In this document: one piece after another, positions 24,066-34,365 of the stretch | Layout: each line of letters starts with the position of its first letter | Numbering within the stretch: position 1 is the stretch's first letter | NCBI GenBank assembly: GCA_025766275.1 | Contig: JAFKAC010000005.1 | Location: forward strand, 992,001-1,056,000 | Direction of reading: 5' to 3' | Source: Lactarius indigo | Taxonomy: Eukaryota > Basidiomycota > Agaricomycetes > Russulales > Russulaceae | Length of the DNA: 64,000 nt | Notes under the pieces: generated by a model | Databases searched by the model: none | Told to the model about the DNA's origin: nothing | Seen by the model: only the letters and a program-made list of their open reading frames with translations | Program-made: the position numbers and the translations under genes

Positions 24066-25733
24066 ATGTCATCGAATTCCCCACCGTTCATTGAGGTAAC
24101 CGAGCCTCCGAGGAGGTTTCCATCTGGGTATGTAGATGGCGTCCGTCCAAGCCACCACATGAACGATAGCAAGACCAGATTCACAAATCCCTGGCCGTCG
24201 TTCAGGTACAGCACTGGATTCCTGAGCTTTGTGTGGCTACTGTCCATTTATACGCCCCCTTAGGGCCCAGACGTACTCTGATTGGCTATCCGTGCGTAGC
24301 TTCACTCAGAACATTGGCTGCTTCACCAAGGTCTTAGAGTTCACCCAGTTCTTTGTCACCGCCATTTTGCGATCACCCGACATACCTCCAGACGTAAAGT
24401 CCTCTATCCCGGCAAAACCTCCTACATGGGGTACCGAAAGTGGAAACGAGGACAGTTCCAAGGCCACCTGGTTAGGGTAGGGTACCATTCGATGCTTTTC
24501 CCAACCGGCGGTCTTTTAGTCGTAGATTCAAGCAAGCTGATAACCTAACCGCATTTCTACAGCCATGCGTGCTACCTTGTCGAACTCCCTACCCCTCCTG
24601 GTGCGGCACGTGGAGTTCGTGTCATCTTCGATCCTGTATTCTCGAACCGCTGTTCGCCATTTCAATGGCTAGGACCGGCGCGCTACACTGGTAGAATTTG
24701 GTAGATCTCCTTATATTTACTGTCTCATTCCACCGTTCTCTAGATGCGCCTTGCAAAATCGAAGAGATCCCTGCGATCGATGCAATCGTGCTTTCTGTAC
24801 GTCAACTTCTTCAAGTGACTTACTAACGGATCATTAATCGCTGATTCTCTTGATAGCACAACCATTATGACCAGTACACTCTTCTCAATTGTCGTCCCGA
24901 CGAAATACTCACGACCTGTTGACCAGCACTGATATACCGACACTTCGCGCTTTACTTGCAAATCCTTCGTCCTCTGCGCATATTTTTGTAGCTCTGAATA
25001 ATGCGAACTACCTTTCCAAGGCCCTTCGCACACCGCTCTCTCACATCCACGAGCTCGATTGGTGGGACGAACGTCTCTTGCGCGTTGCTCTTCCTTCAAA
25101 GTATGCCAGCGGTGCTGTCGTAGATGCAGAAGTGCGACTGTCCTGCACACCGTCGCAACATGTCTCGGGCCGTACGGCGTCTGATCGGTGGCATGCGCTC
25201 TGGGCAGCATGGGTTGTGGATGACCTTCGCTCACACAAGAATGTGTATTTCGCCGGTGATACCGGATACCGTACCGTGCGCGATGGTGAAGACGAAGGTG
25301 CGGTTCCCGTTTGCCCCGCCTTCGCCGAAGTTGGCGAACGCTTTGGTGGCTTTAACTTGGCATTGTTGCCCATTGGGTGCGCACCAGGAATCGCTTTATC
25401 TCACCCAGTGCCGTATGTTGACGGCCCGTCCTACTTGCTATCGTAGCGCGTACGAGCCGCGCGCCATCATGTCAAACGAGCATGCTTCCCCTGCGGACGC
25501 AGTGCGGATATTTAAGGACCTGAAGGCCAAGAAGGCTCTTGCCATGCATTGGGGGTGCGTCACCGAGTCACCTCTCTGTCTGTGCCTCAGCTAAGCGCCA
25601 TTGCAGAACTTGGGTCCTAACTACCGAAGCCGTCCTCGAGCCTCCCATACTTCTCAAGAAAGAGTGTGACAAAGCGGGTATTGGTCCAGATGGATTTCTT
25701 GTTCCTGCACTTGGAGAGACATCTCTCTTCTAG
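24066..25733 (+). CDS. NAPE-PLD-like metallo-beta-lactamase hydrolase, copy 1
   Basis: Member of the N-acyl-phosphatidylethanolamine phospholipase D family (yeast Fmp30 type), zinc hydrolases that release N-acylethanolamines from phospholipid. Start ATG 24066: [18 protein letters not shown], then [18 protein letters not shown]. After introns: [48 protein letters not shown]. Metal motif HNHYDH is split by an intron (gtacac...gaccag) and continues [18 protein letters not shown]. Next [16 protein letters not shown], the long exon with [26 protein letters not shown] (last histidine ligand), and [19 protein letters not shown] to [11 protein letters not shown], stop 25731-25733. All metal ligands expected for the fold are visible. 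Its close paralog lies at 28263-29897 with the same intron in the metal motif. Confidence 0.88.
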
Positions 25734-25919
25734 ACCATAAGCGAACGCTCCCAGCATACCCGCTCCTTGTAACTTAGATTCATGCTGTGTAGTTCGTACC
25801 CTTCTGAACATGCCCACGGAGAAATTGTCCAGACACCCAACATACATAGATCTCTTGTCACGATGAGATGGGACTACGTAACCCATATCTCCCACTTATA
25901 TACTGTTCCTACGTTGACG

Positions 25920-27013
25920 TCACGGATTCCTAGACATGGCATCAGCGAGTCGACCGATTGTCTGCGGATCTGGAATTAAACGCACCTGGACCGGTCGTGT
26001 GGGTGACTCAGATTCCTCAGAACCCAATGAAGTGCTCGCCTTATTCAGCGCCTGCGTAAGTTTGCTCTTCAACTCCTCACAGGTATGTCTCCCCGTTCAA
26101 GGCATGCACCTTCGCGCAGGGGAAACAGTTCCATTGGCTGATGTGCGCGTGCAGTGCAACTAAGTACTCCACTCGGATCCTTGAGGGGTTCAGGAGAGTG
26201 TTCGTAAATGTCTCTTCCATCTTAGTTATATGTTGCGAAACAAAGTCGCGTAACCAATCGGGAAATTGGGGATTTATGTAAACTAAGTTGGGACCAGCGA
26301 TAGTGCAAACAACCCAGAGACTTGATGGCATAACTGTGGAGTCGAGGAATGATCGAAGGGTTAAGACAAGACTGTCTCGACAGCGCTTGCGATAACGGAC
26401 AAGATCACGCAATGCCCAACCTTCAAATAGCGGTAATTCATCGCCCAGGTGTTCGAGTGTCAAAGGGGAATGTAAAGTGATAAGGGCAGAGGTCTTCATT
26501 TCAGGAAGAAGCTTCGCACCGCTCGAGAAAGCGTATGCACGAAAGGCCTCAGGCCCCGTTAGTACGATAGGGCCCCAGCTTTCGATTTCGGTACGGATAG
26601 AGGATTGGACGCCAGCCATGTCGTACTTCTGGGAAGCAGCAAGAATCGCCAGTACTTTATGGTAGCTGGTGGGCACCACGAAAAGAATAGAGTATAGCGT
26701 CATGAGGAGACTGTTCAAGACTTTCTGCATCCTCGGGTAAACACACCACCGGAAGCACATCGATAATTTCGTTATCTGAGGGTTGGGGAAGAGAGAGCAT
26801 GTCGCTGAAGAATGGCGATGACATGGATAGTATCGCTCTGTTGGTGCGGAAGTTGATGAGGTCGGAAGACCGGAGTATTATATCTGCGTTGGGTGGGTCA
26901 ATGTAGCCGCCGGGTAAGGGCGAGGCATCTCTAGCCGAATTTGTACGACTTTGCGGCTTCGCCTTCTCCACTAAAACATTTTCGTCCTGTCGAGGTGCCA
27001 TTATTCCAACCAT
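25920..27013 (-). CDS. BTB/POZ-domain protein (downstream ORF), two frame breaks
   Basis: BTB proteins mediate protein-protein contacts; this lineage-expanded mushroom type has no known role. ATG 27013 (or 27001) leads to NADIILRSSDLINFRTNRAI and LSMSSPFFSDMLSLPQPSDN (BTB core), then PVVCLPEDAE. One T too many in the plus-strand TTT at 26722-26724 breaks the join to VLNSLLMTLYSILFVVPTSY, followed by LAASQKYDMAGVQSSIRTEI and EAFRAYAFSSGAKLLPEMK. A second break at the GG at 26082-26083 separates NGETY from CEELKSKLTQALNKASTSLG; the tail ends near TGA 25920-25922. The protein is otherwise full length with no intron seen inside. It may be a pseudogene, or the breaks may be sequence errors. Its ATG overlaps the stop of the BTB ORF upstream. 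Confidence 0.7.
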
Positions 27014-28083
27014 TTCCCAGTGTTATCGAGTACTTGATTAGCGCTTACCTTTGTCATACTGTCATTAACAACGGCTGTGAATGCCTTCCAAAACGCACGT
27101 ATCGTCTTGGTAGACACGGTTGCACACGTTTCACACCCACTGGACTGGGACGTTGCCACGACGTGGCGTGCCAAGCACATGTGAAATTCATTGAGGTCAA
27201 AGAGGGACGGATCTTCCCCAATGGACGCGATATAATCGTCCAACCAGCTTGGGATACCGGAACTACTGACAGTCGAACAAGTCAGACCCCCTAGCGTACT
27301 GTGTGCTCCATTCGTTCTGAACGCCGTAAGGTCAGACCTGAGGTTGATTCGAACCCTCTGGTAATACCTCCAGAGTAAATGAAGATGAGCGCCAGGCATA
27401 GTGTCAAGCCTGTCTTCCAGGACTTCAATGTTTATTGGGGAGGTCAATGCCATGCGGGCCGCCCGAACAACTTCATGACCAAGTCCGTACCTCTGAGCCA
27501 GGGAGTAAACATGGAAGGCGGTCTCTGAAAGTATGAACGGTGGATCCAGCGAGGCGATGGTTTCCCGGATATGAGCCAGAGTAGAGGTCATCTTGTACTT
27601 CTGAGCTGCCGAGAGCAGCTCGATGATTTGCTCAGTGGTCGGAGGAAGGATGGAGAGCACGGGAAGAATGAAACTAAGAAGACTGGAAAGGATTGTGCCA
27701 CTCTCAGGTAGTCTGATATACGGAAGCGCTCCAGCGTGGGGAGAGGTGGAAGGATCAGGGAAATTGATACTGGCAGACGATTCTATTAACTCGCTGAGCA
27801 CAGGAGAGTTCTTAGTAAGATAAATTTTTGGTACTCGAAACTCTTGGAGGTCGCGCGAGTGAAGGACAAAGTCTGCATCGGGATCATCAAGAAGTACGAG
27901 CTTGGGTGGTTTATCTGGGTTTAGATAGGACTGAGGTGAGGACGATCCGGCGGGAACAGTCACGGTCTCCATTGAGAGTTTTACACGATTGTTTTTGAAT
28001 TTGCGGCAAGCGACATGGTGACAACACGCGTTTTTGTCCTTTGTCCACCCCATTACGCTACTCTGTATATAATGCGGAGCCAA
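27001..28083 (-). CDS. BTB/POZ-domain protein (upstream ORF)
   Basis: Open frame of 360 codons on the minus strand. The BTB core lies near residues 65-160: DPDADFVLHSRDLQEFRVPK, IYLTKNSPVLSELIESS, then PYIRLPESGTILSSLLSFIL and PPTTEQIIELLSAAQKYKMT. The conserved helical region follows (FHVYSLAQRYGLGHEVVRAA, HLHLLWRYYQRVRINLRSDL), then a Cys pair GCETCATVSTKTIRAFWKAF. ATG 28083 is the longest start; an internal start such as the M of SMETVTVPAG (about 27972) is equally possible. The frame ends WLE-stop at 27001-27003, but a good donor (gtaagc) after DSMTK allows an intron of 62 nt that would run on in frame into the next BTB ORF. Divergent from the gene at 28263 by 179 bp. Confidence 0.8.
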   Translation of the reverse strand: MAPHYIQSSVMGWTKDKNACCHHVACRKFKNNRVKLSMETVTVPAGSSSPQSYLNPDKPPKLVLLDDPDADFVLHSRDLQEFRVPKIYLTKNSPVLSELIESSASINFPDPSTSPHAGALPYIRLPESGTILSSLLSFILPVLSILPPTTEQIIELLSAAQKYKMTSTLAHIRETIASLDPPFILSETAFHVYSLAQRYGLGHEVVRAARMALTSPINIEVLEDRLDTMPGAHLHLLWRYYQRVRINLRSDLTAFRTNGAHSTLGGLTCSTVSSSGIPSWLDDYIASIGEDPSLFDLNEFHMCLARHVVATSQSSGCETCATVSTKTIRAFWKAFTAVVNDSMTKVSANQVLDNTGKWLE

Positions 28084-28262
28084 ACCTCCTGGAGTGGAGG
28101 GCGCCGTTCCCTGGCTGACTCAAACTCGAACACTTGCAAGCCGGCGCGATGTGTGTGTGGGCGCCGCAGCCCCACACTGACGAATCGGCGCTCGTGCTGA
28201 CACGATAAAAACAAATCAGCATTGGGTATCGACCTCTCCGCCCTTTCCGTCCATCGGGAATC

Positions 28263-29897
28263 ATGTCACTCGCACCACACGTCGAGGTCACAGAACCTCC
28301 GAAAAGGTTTCCGCCCGACGATAACGTAGATGGTGTCCGCCCTGGTCACCATTTGAATGATAGCGAGACGATGTTTGGGAATCCCTGGCCCTCATTCAGG
28401 TATAGTGTGAGGTCCCTGTTCCTATTGTCTACCACCATGACCGTTCCTACCCAGATTTCAATCGCCCCTCCAGTGGGGCTCCGTGCGTACCTTCCCCTCG
28501 GGTTAAGTTATGGTAATACAGTAGTACCCTTACGAGTCGTGTATGTCATCTAGTTCTTTCTCGCGGTCTCGGCTCGGAGCCCTCGCATCCCAAATCACAT
28601 CAAGTCGTTGATACCAAACCAAATTCCTACATGGGGTACCCAACGTGGGAACGAGGGTAGCGCGAAAGCTACCTGGTTAGGGTAGGGTAGTTTGTACCCG
28701 AAGTTACCGAGCGTAACCTGAGAGTTATGTCATGACAGCCATGCTTGTTATTTCGTGGAGCTGCCGACGCCCCCTGGCGCATTGCGCGGAGTGCGCATCA
28801 TATTTGATCCTGTGTTTTCAAAGCGCTGTTCTCCATCTCAATGGTTCGGACCTGCGCGCTTCACCGGTATGGCGCCATGGACATAACGACATCGGTTCTG
28901 ATTAATTCTCACACCCCCCTTAGATGCGCCTTGCAAAGTTGAAGACGTCCCCGCCGTCGACGCCATCGTGCTTTCGGTATGCTACCAGCCCTACTTAGCC
29001 ATACAAATTCTGATGTTTTGATCAGCATAATCATTACGATCAGTGAATATATTTCCTCCAATTCGACGTTCGACGACTCTCTGACTTCTTCATTCACCTA
29101 GCACCGACGTTCCAACACTTCGTGCGCTCCTCGCCGACCCATCATCCTCGGCTCACATATTCGTTGGGCTGAACAATCGGGCCTACCTTTCTGGCTCACT
29201 CGGTGCGCCCTCGTCTCGCATCCACGAGCTCGACTGGTGGGACGAACGTCTTTTGCGCGTTGTTCTCCCTTCCAATGCCGATGGGGTCCCCGTAACTGCT
29301 GAAGTACGGCTGTCCTGCACACCGTCGCAACATGTCTCCGGGCGCACGGCGTTCGATCGGTGGCATGCGCTCTGGGCAGCATGGGTCGTGGACGACCTCC
29401 ACTCGCACAAGAAGGTGTATTTCGCTGGTGATACCGGATACCGTACCGTGCGCGATGGGGAAGACGAAGATAAGGTTCCCGTTTGCCCCGCATTTACCCA
29501 GGTAGGGGAACGCTTCGGCGGTGTTGACGTCGCGTTGTTACCTATTGGGTACGTGCCACGCCCTCCTTTCGGCTGGGCCTTAAAAATTCACGTCAGTTCA
29601 CGTCATAGTGCATATAGCCCGCGCGCCATGTGGTCGAATCTGCATGCTTCCCCTGCGGACGCCGTACGAATGTTCAAGGACGTTAAAGCTAAGAAAGCCC
29701 TTGCAATGCATTGGGGGTAACTATCAAACATCCCCCTAGTAATACTTCTTCAGCTTAGTGTTCCATCTAGGACATGGGCCCTGACCTTGGAGCCCGTACT
29801 CGAGCCTCCCGAACTTCTCAAAAAAGAGTGCGAGAAAGCAGGTCTTGGACCAGGTGATTTCTTAGTTCCTGCACTAGGAGAGACCGTTTCGTTTTAA
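28263..29897 (+). CDS. NAPE-PLD-like metallo-beta-lactamase hydrolase, copy 2
   Basis: Paralog of the gene at 24066. Start ATG 28263: [20 protein letters not shown], then [20 protein letters not shown]. Exons: [60 protein letters not shown]. The metal motif HNHYDH is again split by an intron (gtgaat...cacctag) followed by [18 protein letters not shown]. Next [42 protein letters not shown], then [19 protein letters not shown] to [11 protein letters not shown] with TAA at 29895-29897. All expected metal ligands are present. Intron positions match copy 1, so the pair arose by DNA-level duplication rather than retroposition. Confidence 0.88.
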
Positions 29898-30487
29898 GTC
29901 GACACCTGCTGTACCCCGATATATCCGGCGCGCCCTGGATCCTCCCGAACCACCGACATCACATTGTCTGGTGGTATTCAATCGAATTCTTTTCATGTTC
30001 CAGTCATCTAAGATTTCATGATCACGAGGTACGGTTCATGACAAGTTTTGAATTTCCTTCGTTGCCCTCGTTACCTATCGAAGTCTCGAGTTGCCATATC
30101 CAGGTGCCCGCTGTATGGTTGACAGGTCCGCCCTTACATGTAAGCGCGTTAATTGTAATATCTTATCTCATACGTAACTTCATCAAAATGCACTGTGTAT
30201 CTGATCTTCACTGAGAAGCTCGGACCCTGGCAATTGGTCCGATCCTGTACCTCAGACAGCAAGGTCCATTACACTGATTGCGCGTCTGGTCAAACCAGGG
30301 ACTTGACCTAGGTCCGATGCCCTTAGTCGATAGCATCTGATCATGACGTATGGGGACTCGTTGGCCGTCCTTCACATTTCATCTCGTGCCATATAATGTC
30401 TCGTTGACATTTCGGAACGCAAGAGCTCTCCTGGATCAACCACGTTCCTCATCTCACTGTCGCTAGTCTCCTCAGCCCAATCTCACT
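29898..30487. other. Intergenic with several inverted repeats
   Basis: No coding exon seen. Inverted repeats include TCGGACC (30220-30226) with GGTCCGA (30236-30242), GGTCAA (30288-30293) with TTGACC (30303-30308), and a further GGTCCGA at 30311-30317. They may form RNA or DNA hairpins, but no known RNA family fits. Confidence 0.4.
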
Positions 30488-31871
30488 ATGGGTGACGATG
30501 CTCGAACAGAAGCGTACGGTCAACTCGTCACCTTAATCGGGGCCTACCTATGCGAGACTTTCTTTTTCGGTGCGACTACGTCCTTGATCCATTCTACACG
30601 GCTAAGCCAGGGAACAGGGATATATACCGCTGTCTTTCTCTTCTCGAGCGTTTTTATGCTGTATGTCTGTGTTTCAATTGCGATTCCCGACTCTTACCCC
30701 GAGTGCAAGGTCAAAACGCCCATCCACTCCAGTCAGAAATTCTATGCTAGCCGTGTCTACAGTAATGTACACGGTCTGTGCGGTACACTGGGCCATGAAT
30801 ATGGTTATCGCTGCGAAAATTCTAAGGGTTGACGAAGCTCTCATGTCACCCTTTGAATTGCTTGTAGTCGTATACCTACCCACGATCAATGTACGTCACC
30901 CTTCACGAGTCTTCACTTTGCGACGAAATCCTAATTCCAGCGAAGTACATCCTAAGCGATGGGATTGTTGTGTGGCGGGCTTGGGTGCTGTGGGGCCCAA
31001 GTTTCAGATTCAGAGTATTCGTCCCCTTACTCTTCTCCCTCGTGTGCACACTCGGTGAGCATAAGCAGACTGCGAGGGTGTTTCCTCTCGGTTGACGCAT
31101 CCATTTGTCAGTATTGTCAGCCATTGGTGCTGCATACTTGTACACTGGGACTGAATATGAGTCCGGGCGAGATGGTATCGTGAGCCGTTACATCGGGTGG
31201 TCCGTCTGGGGCCTCTCAATTGGCACAAATCTCTGGGCTACTGGCTTAATCTGTATTCGAACATGGTACGTTTCTTTTCACCCTAGCTACTTGTCGCCGC
31301 CTGTGATGACACGCTGCGTCCTGCAGGCAGCATAGGCAGTCTGTACGAGCTTTGCTTGGCAAGGGAACTACTTCATCTACAGCAGAGAAAGTCCTTATTT
31401 TCATGGTCGAGTCTGGGGCACTTTATCTCTGCATTTGGGTACTCTTTTGTTTACTACTGGTTATGTTATACGTTAACTGACCTAAGGCTCTCTGCGGCAG
31501 GTGGTGTATATGATATCTACGTTTACTCAGTGGGAAGACGTTCCTTTTCTTGGATGCAGCTATCGTCCAAGTTGTCGTAAGTTCTCCTTCTGTCGTGTTA
31601 TGACAGGCTGAGTGTCAACTTCACCCATCAGGGAATATACCCCATGACCATTGTGCTCCTCGTCACAATGCGACTAAGCACCGTTGACGTTTTGTCTTTG
31701 TCTGATCCCGAGGCCTTTGAACCCCCAATATCGATAAGATCCACATCGCCGAATTCGCTACCTATCGGGGACGTAGGGGGTTTCTTGGAGAGCGGCTGCA
31801 ACATGGCACCACACGAGGGCGGGTCAAGCGGATCAAGCGGAACACTTGTGCACGACTGTTCTGAAAAGTGA
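30488..31871 (+). CDS. Seven-helix membrane protein, basidiomycete family
   Basis: Function unknown; proteins of this layout are numerous in mushrooms and look receptor-like. ATG 30488: MGDDARTEAYGQLVTLIGAY, then LCETFFFGATTSLIHSTRLS and IYTAVFLFSSVFML (helices 1-2). Next exons: AVSTVMYTVCAVHWAMNMVI and MSPFELLVVVYLPTIN, then YILSDGIVVWRAWVLWGPSF with VFVPLLFSLVCTL, LSAIGAAYLYTG, IGWSVWGLSIGTNLWATGLI, EKVLIFMVESGALYLCIWVL, and GIYPMTIVLLVTMRLSTVDV. The tail is polar (PPISIRSTSPNSLPIGDVGG) and stops at 31871. About six short introns are needed. One exon near 31440-31570 is uncertain. No ligand or partner can be inferred. Confidence 0.65.
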
Positions 31872-34365
31872 GGACAAGGTCGATCGAACCGGGCAGGAAC
31901 CGGGACACGACATCGATCCTCGTTCGTTTTTTTTTTATTGAGGACACCTAATGTATTTTATTGGTTTTTCTCAAACGGGCCGTACAACGGGTGCCGTTGT
32001 AGTCCGTTCTCAGTATATATCCACGCGCGATTCGTTCCCAATACTATTAACTTATCTGTCCGAGACGGATAAACACACAATATGATTGCCGTCACGGTAC
32101 TACAGGCCGACCGAACCATTTTTTCCATACCTACAGCTCAGCACAAGCTCACTAGAGGAGACGCTTCCATCGTAGATAGGGTGTATATTGCTAGGCCTCT
32201 GTCTTCATCTCAAGCACCCCCCCAATACGATCGGCGGCAGTCCGAGGTGTTCTCGATCTTGTATTGTAACATAGACAGACTACACTTTACGTAGCTAGTA
32301 TATATTTTCTCATAATTTTTCGACATCCTAGTATGGAACATCTGATTTTGCCCACCTCCAGAGTCCGTCATTTCAGGTGTCAGTGGCATGCCGGTGTGTA
32401 TCTTAAGTCGTTGTAAGCAATCGCTGTAAGAAACCTTATACCATGCAATCAATTCCCCGTTCCAGTGAAATGAGTGGGGAGTGTCACTCTGCACGTGATC
32501 GTTGGGCAAGGATGGCCATCGCTTTTCCCATCCATCATGCTTTCACACGGCCCTGGGCTGTCGGTACCGTCAGTGCCAGTGTGATGTCAGATCGTAAGAA
32601 TTGATTCCTATAAATCACGTACTGACGCATGCTGAGCACTATTTTGACTAACTCCTTGGCACCCGTAGTCTCACCCTTTTTTTGCCAAGTAATGAATGTT
32701 ACACATACGGCAGCCTGATAGAGAATTGTACGCTTAGGGGGGGACTTAAATCGGCACCCATCGAGTCTGGGAATATCCCATCGTGATCAATACCGTGCTC
32801 GCACGAACTACCAGGTTATCTGTTCGTCTTTGTACCATCGCGATCCATTGGCAGTTACCAATTGAGCTGTCATGGCAACAGGCGTGGAACTCATGAACAG
32901 AACTCCTATAACGGCAGTTACGGCACAAATATCATTCTTCGATTTCGTTTTTTTCGTAAGCGCCCTTTGATTATGTAAACCAATTGAGTCTTTGGTCATT
33001 CCTTTTTCCAAGAGTGACGAAAAAGAAAAGGTTCAGCCGCCCCTTGAAGCTTGAAGCGCTGCGACCTGTCTGTGGCTCTCATTATAGATCTCATATTCTG
33101 TGACTATCTCTCCCGACTTGTGATATACGAGAGATAGTGACCTACTTTTTTGGCTTTCGTGCTGGGGGTCTATATGGTCTAATTTCTGTTCCAAACGTAC
33201 TAAGGCCCTCCAAAACCAAAGCACTACGCCCGACGTGAGAACTTGATGACGCCATGGAACAAGCCATGGAATGTTTCGGTGCTAGCGTTCCTTGACATGG
33301 CGGGGCTATCTATTCCATCATTCCCTTCCTGGCTCACACATACTGTGTACGTCCACTGGCAGTTGGGCGCCATGAAAGCAAACAAACTGGTCTCATGATT
33401 ATAGCGGTGTCCATTTCCAGGAAGATCTCCGCTGCCGAAGTAAGCGAGGCAGAGCGAGAGCACTGAGAGCTCGTCGACCATCATTCTGATAGACAATTCC
33501 AAGGAACGACGTTATAAATTGTCTTGTTACGTACTGTATCTGGGCTGGCAGCATCCCTGAACTTATCAGATTGCGGTCTAGTCTGTCTCGTTAGCCTGGA
33601 GGATATCGGTTGTCACAGGGTGCCCTAGATTTGCCATCGTCGCAGGGCAGGAGGCCTGGGAGACCTTGCAGACACTCTTCACTGTGTCTGACTAACCTGC
33701 GCTTCGAGACCTCTGCAGGTCAAACTTTCATCAATGCTTGAGCTTGAGGACCCATGGAGAGCTTCTCTGAAAGCAGTAACCTTGTTTTGCCAACCAACTA
33801 CCAGCTGTGGCTCACTCAATGTGAGGGAGATAGACCATGGAGACCAGATCAGGGCAAGTCAGGCAGGTACAAGAACTACGTCATCCTGCCACAGTGAAAA
33901 GATCTAGGGCTCGTCGCGCTTGAAATCAGTGGGTTTGACAAACAGGCGCGCATGCGGAAACAAAACGGAGGCATATCGCGAAAACATATAAGACAAATCA
34001 GAACATACGTGCATTCGATATTGGTCGATGGACAGTCGCAAACTAAACTAAATGAGGCACAGCTAACGTACTCTGAGGCCGAGCGGCGTGCAGGCACGCT
34101 CGCGTTCGCCCCTGGCGGAATAGGATCCGCAGAATGCCACCACAGATCCCGAAGAGCAAGGCGGGTTGTTCGTAGCTGTGAACCAGTGCCATAGAGAGTA
34201 CATGTACAAAACCAAACTACTTGGTAAACTACGAGAGCTCACGGAGACAGCGCATTTAATCAGTTTTTCTAGTCTACAGACGACGACTGCATCTACACTA
34301 ATTCATGTTCGCCACAGGGCACATATACTGTACTACGTCATGGGAACGTACTGGTACAGTTGTTT
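31872..34365. other. Stretch of about 2.5 kb without a supported gene
   Basis: Only ORFs up to about 100 codons, such as 32210-32509 and 33224-33502 on the minus strand. None joins into a convincing exon chain or resembles a known family. A decayed gene on the minus strand around 32.8-33.5 kb cannot be excluded. Confidence 0.5.

Noticed and set aside
27340..27360. GGGTTCGAATC, a perfect B-box match on the minus strand
   Set aside because: It lies inside the coding exon of the upstream BTB ORF (RVRINLRS) and has no A box at the right distance.
30280..30340. Possible tRNA gene on the minus strand
   Set aside because: No acceptor stem can be formed, the T loop lacks one T, and no anticodon arm fits; kept only as a structured-repeat observation.
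33224..33502. Minus-strand ORF with TYTVCVSQEG
   Set aside because: No splice chain with neighbouring ORFs and no recognised domain.
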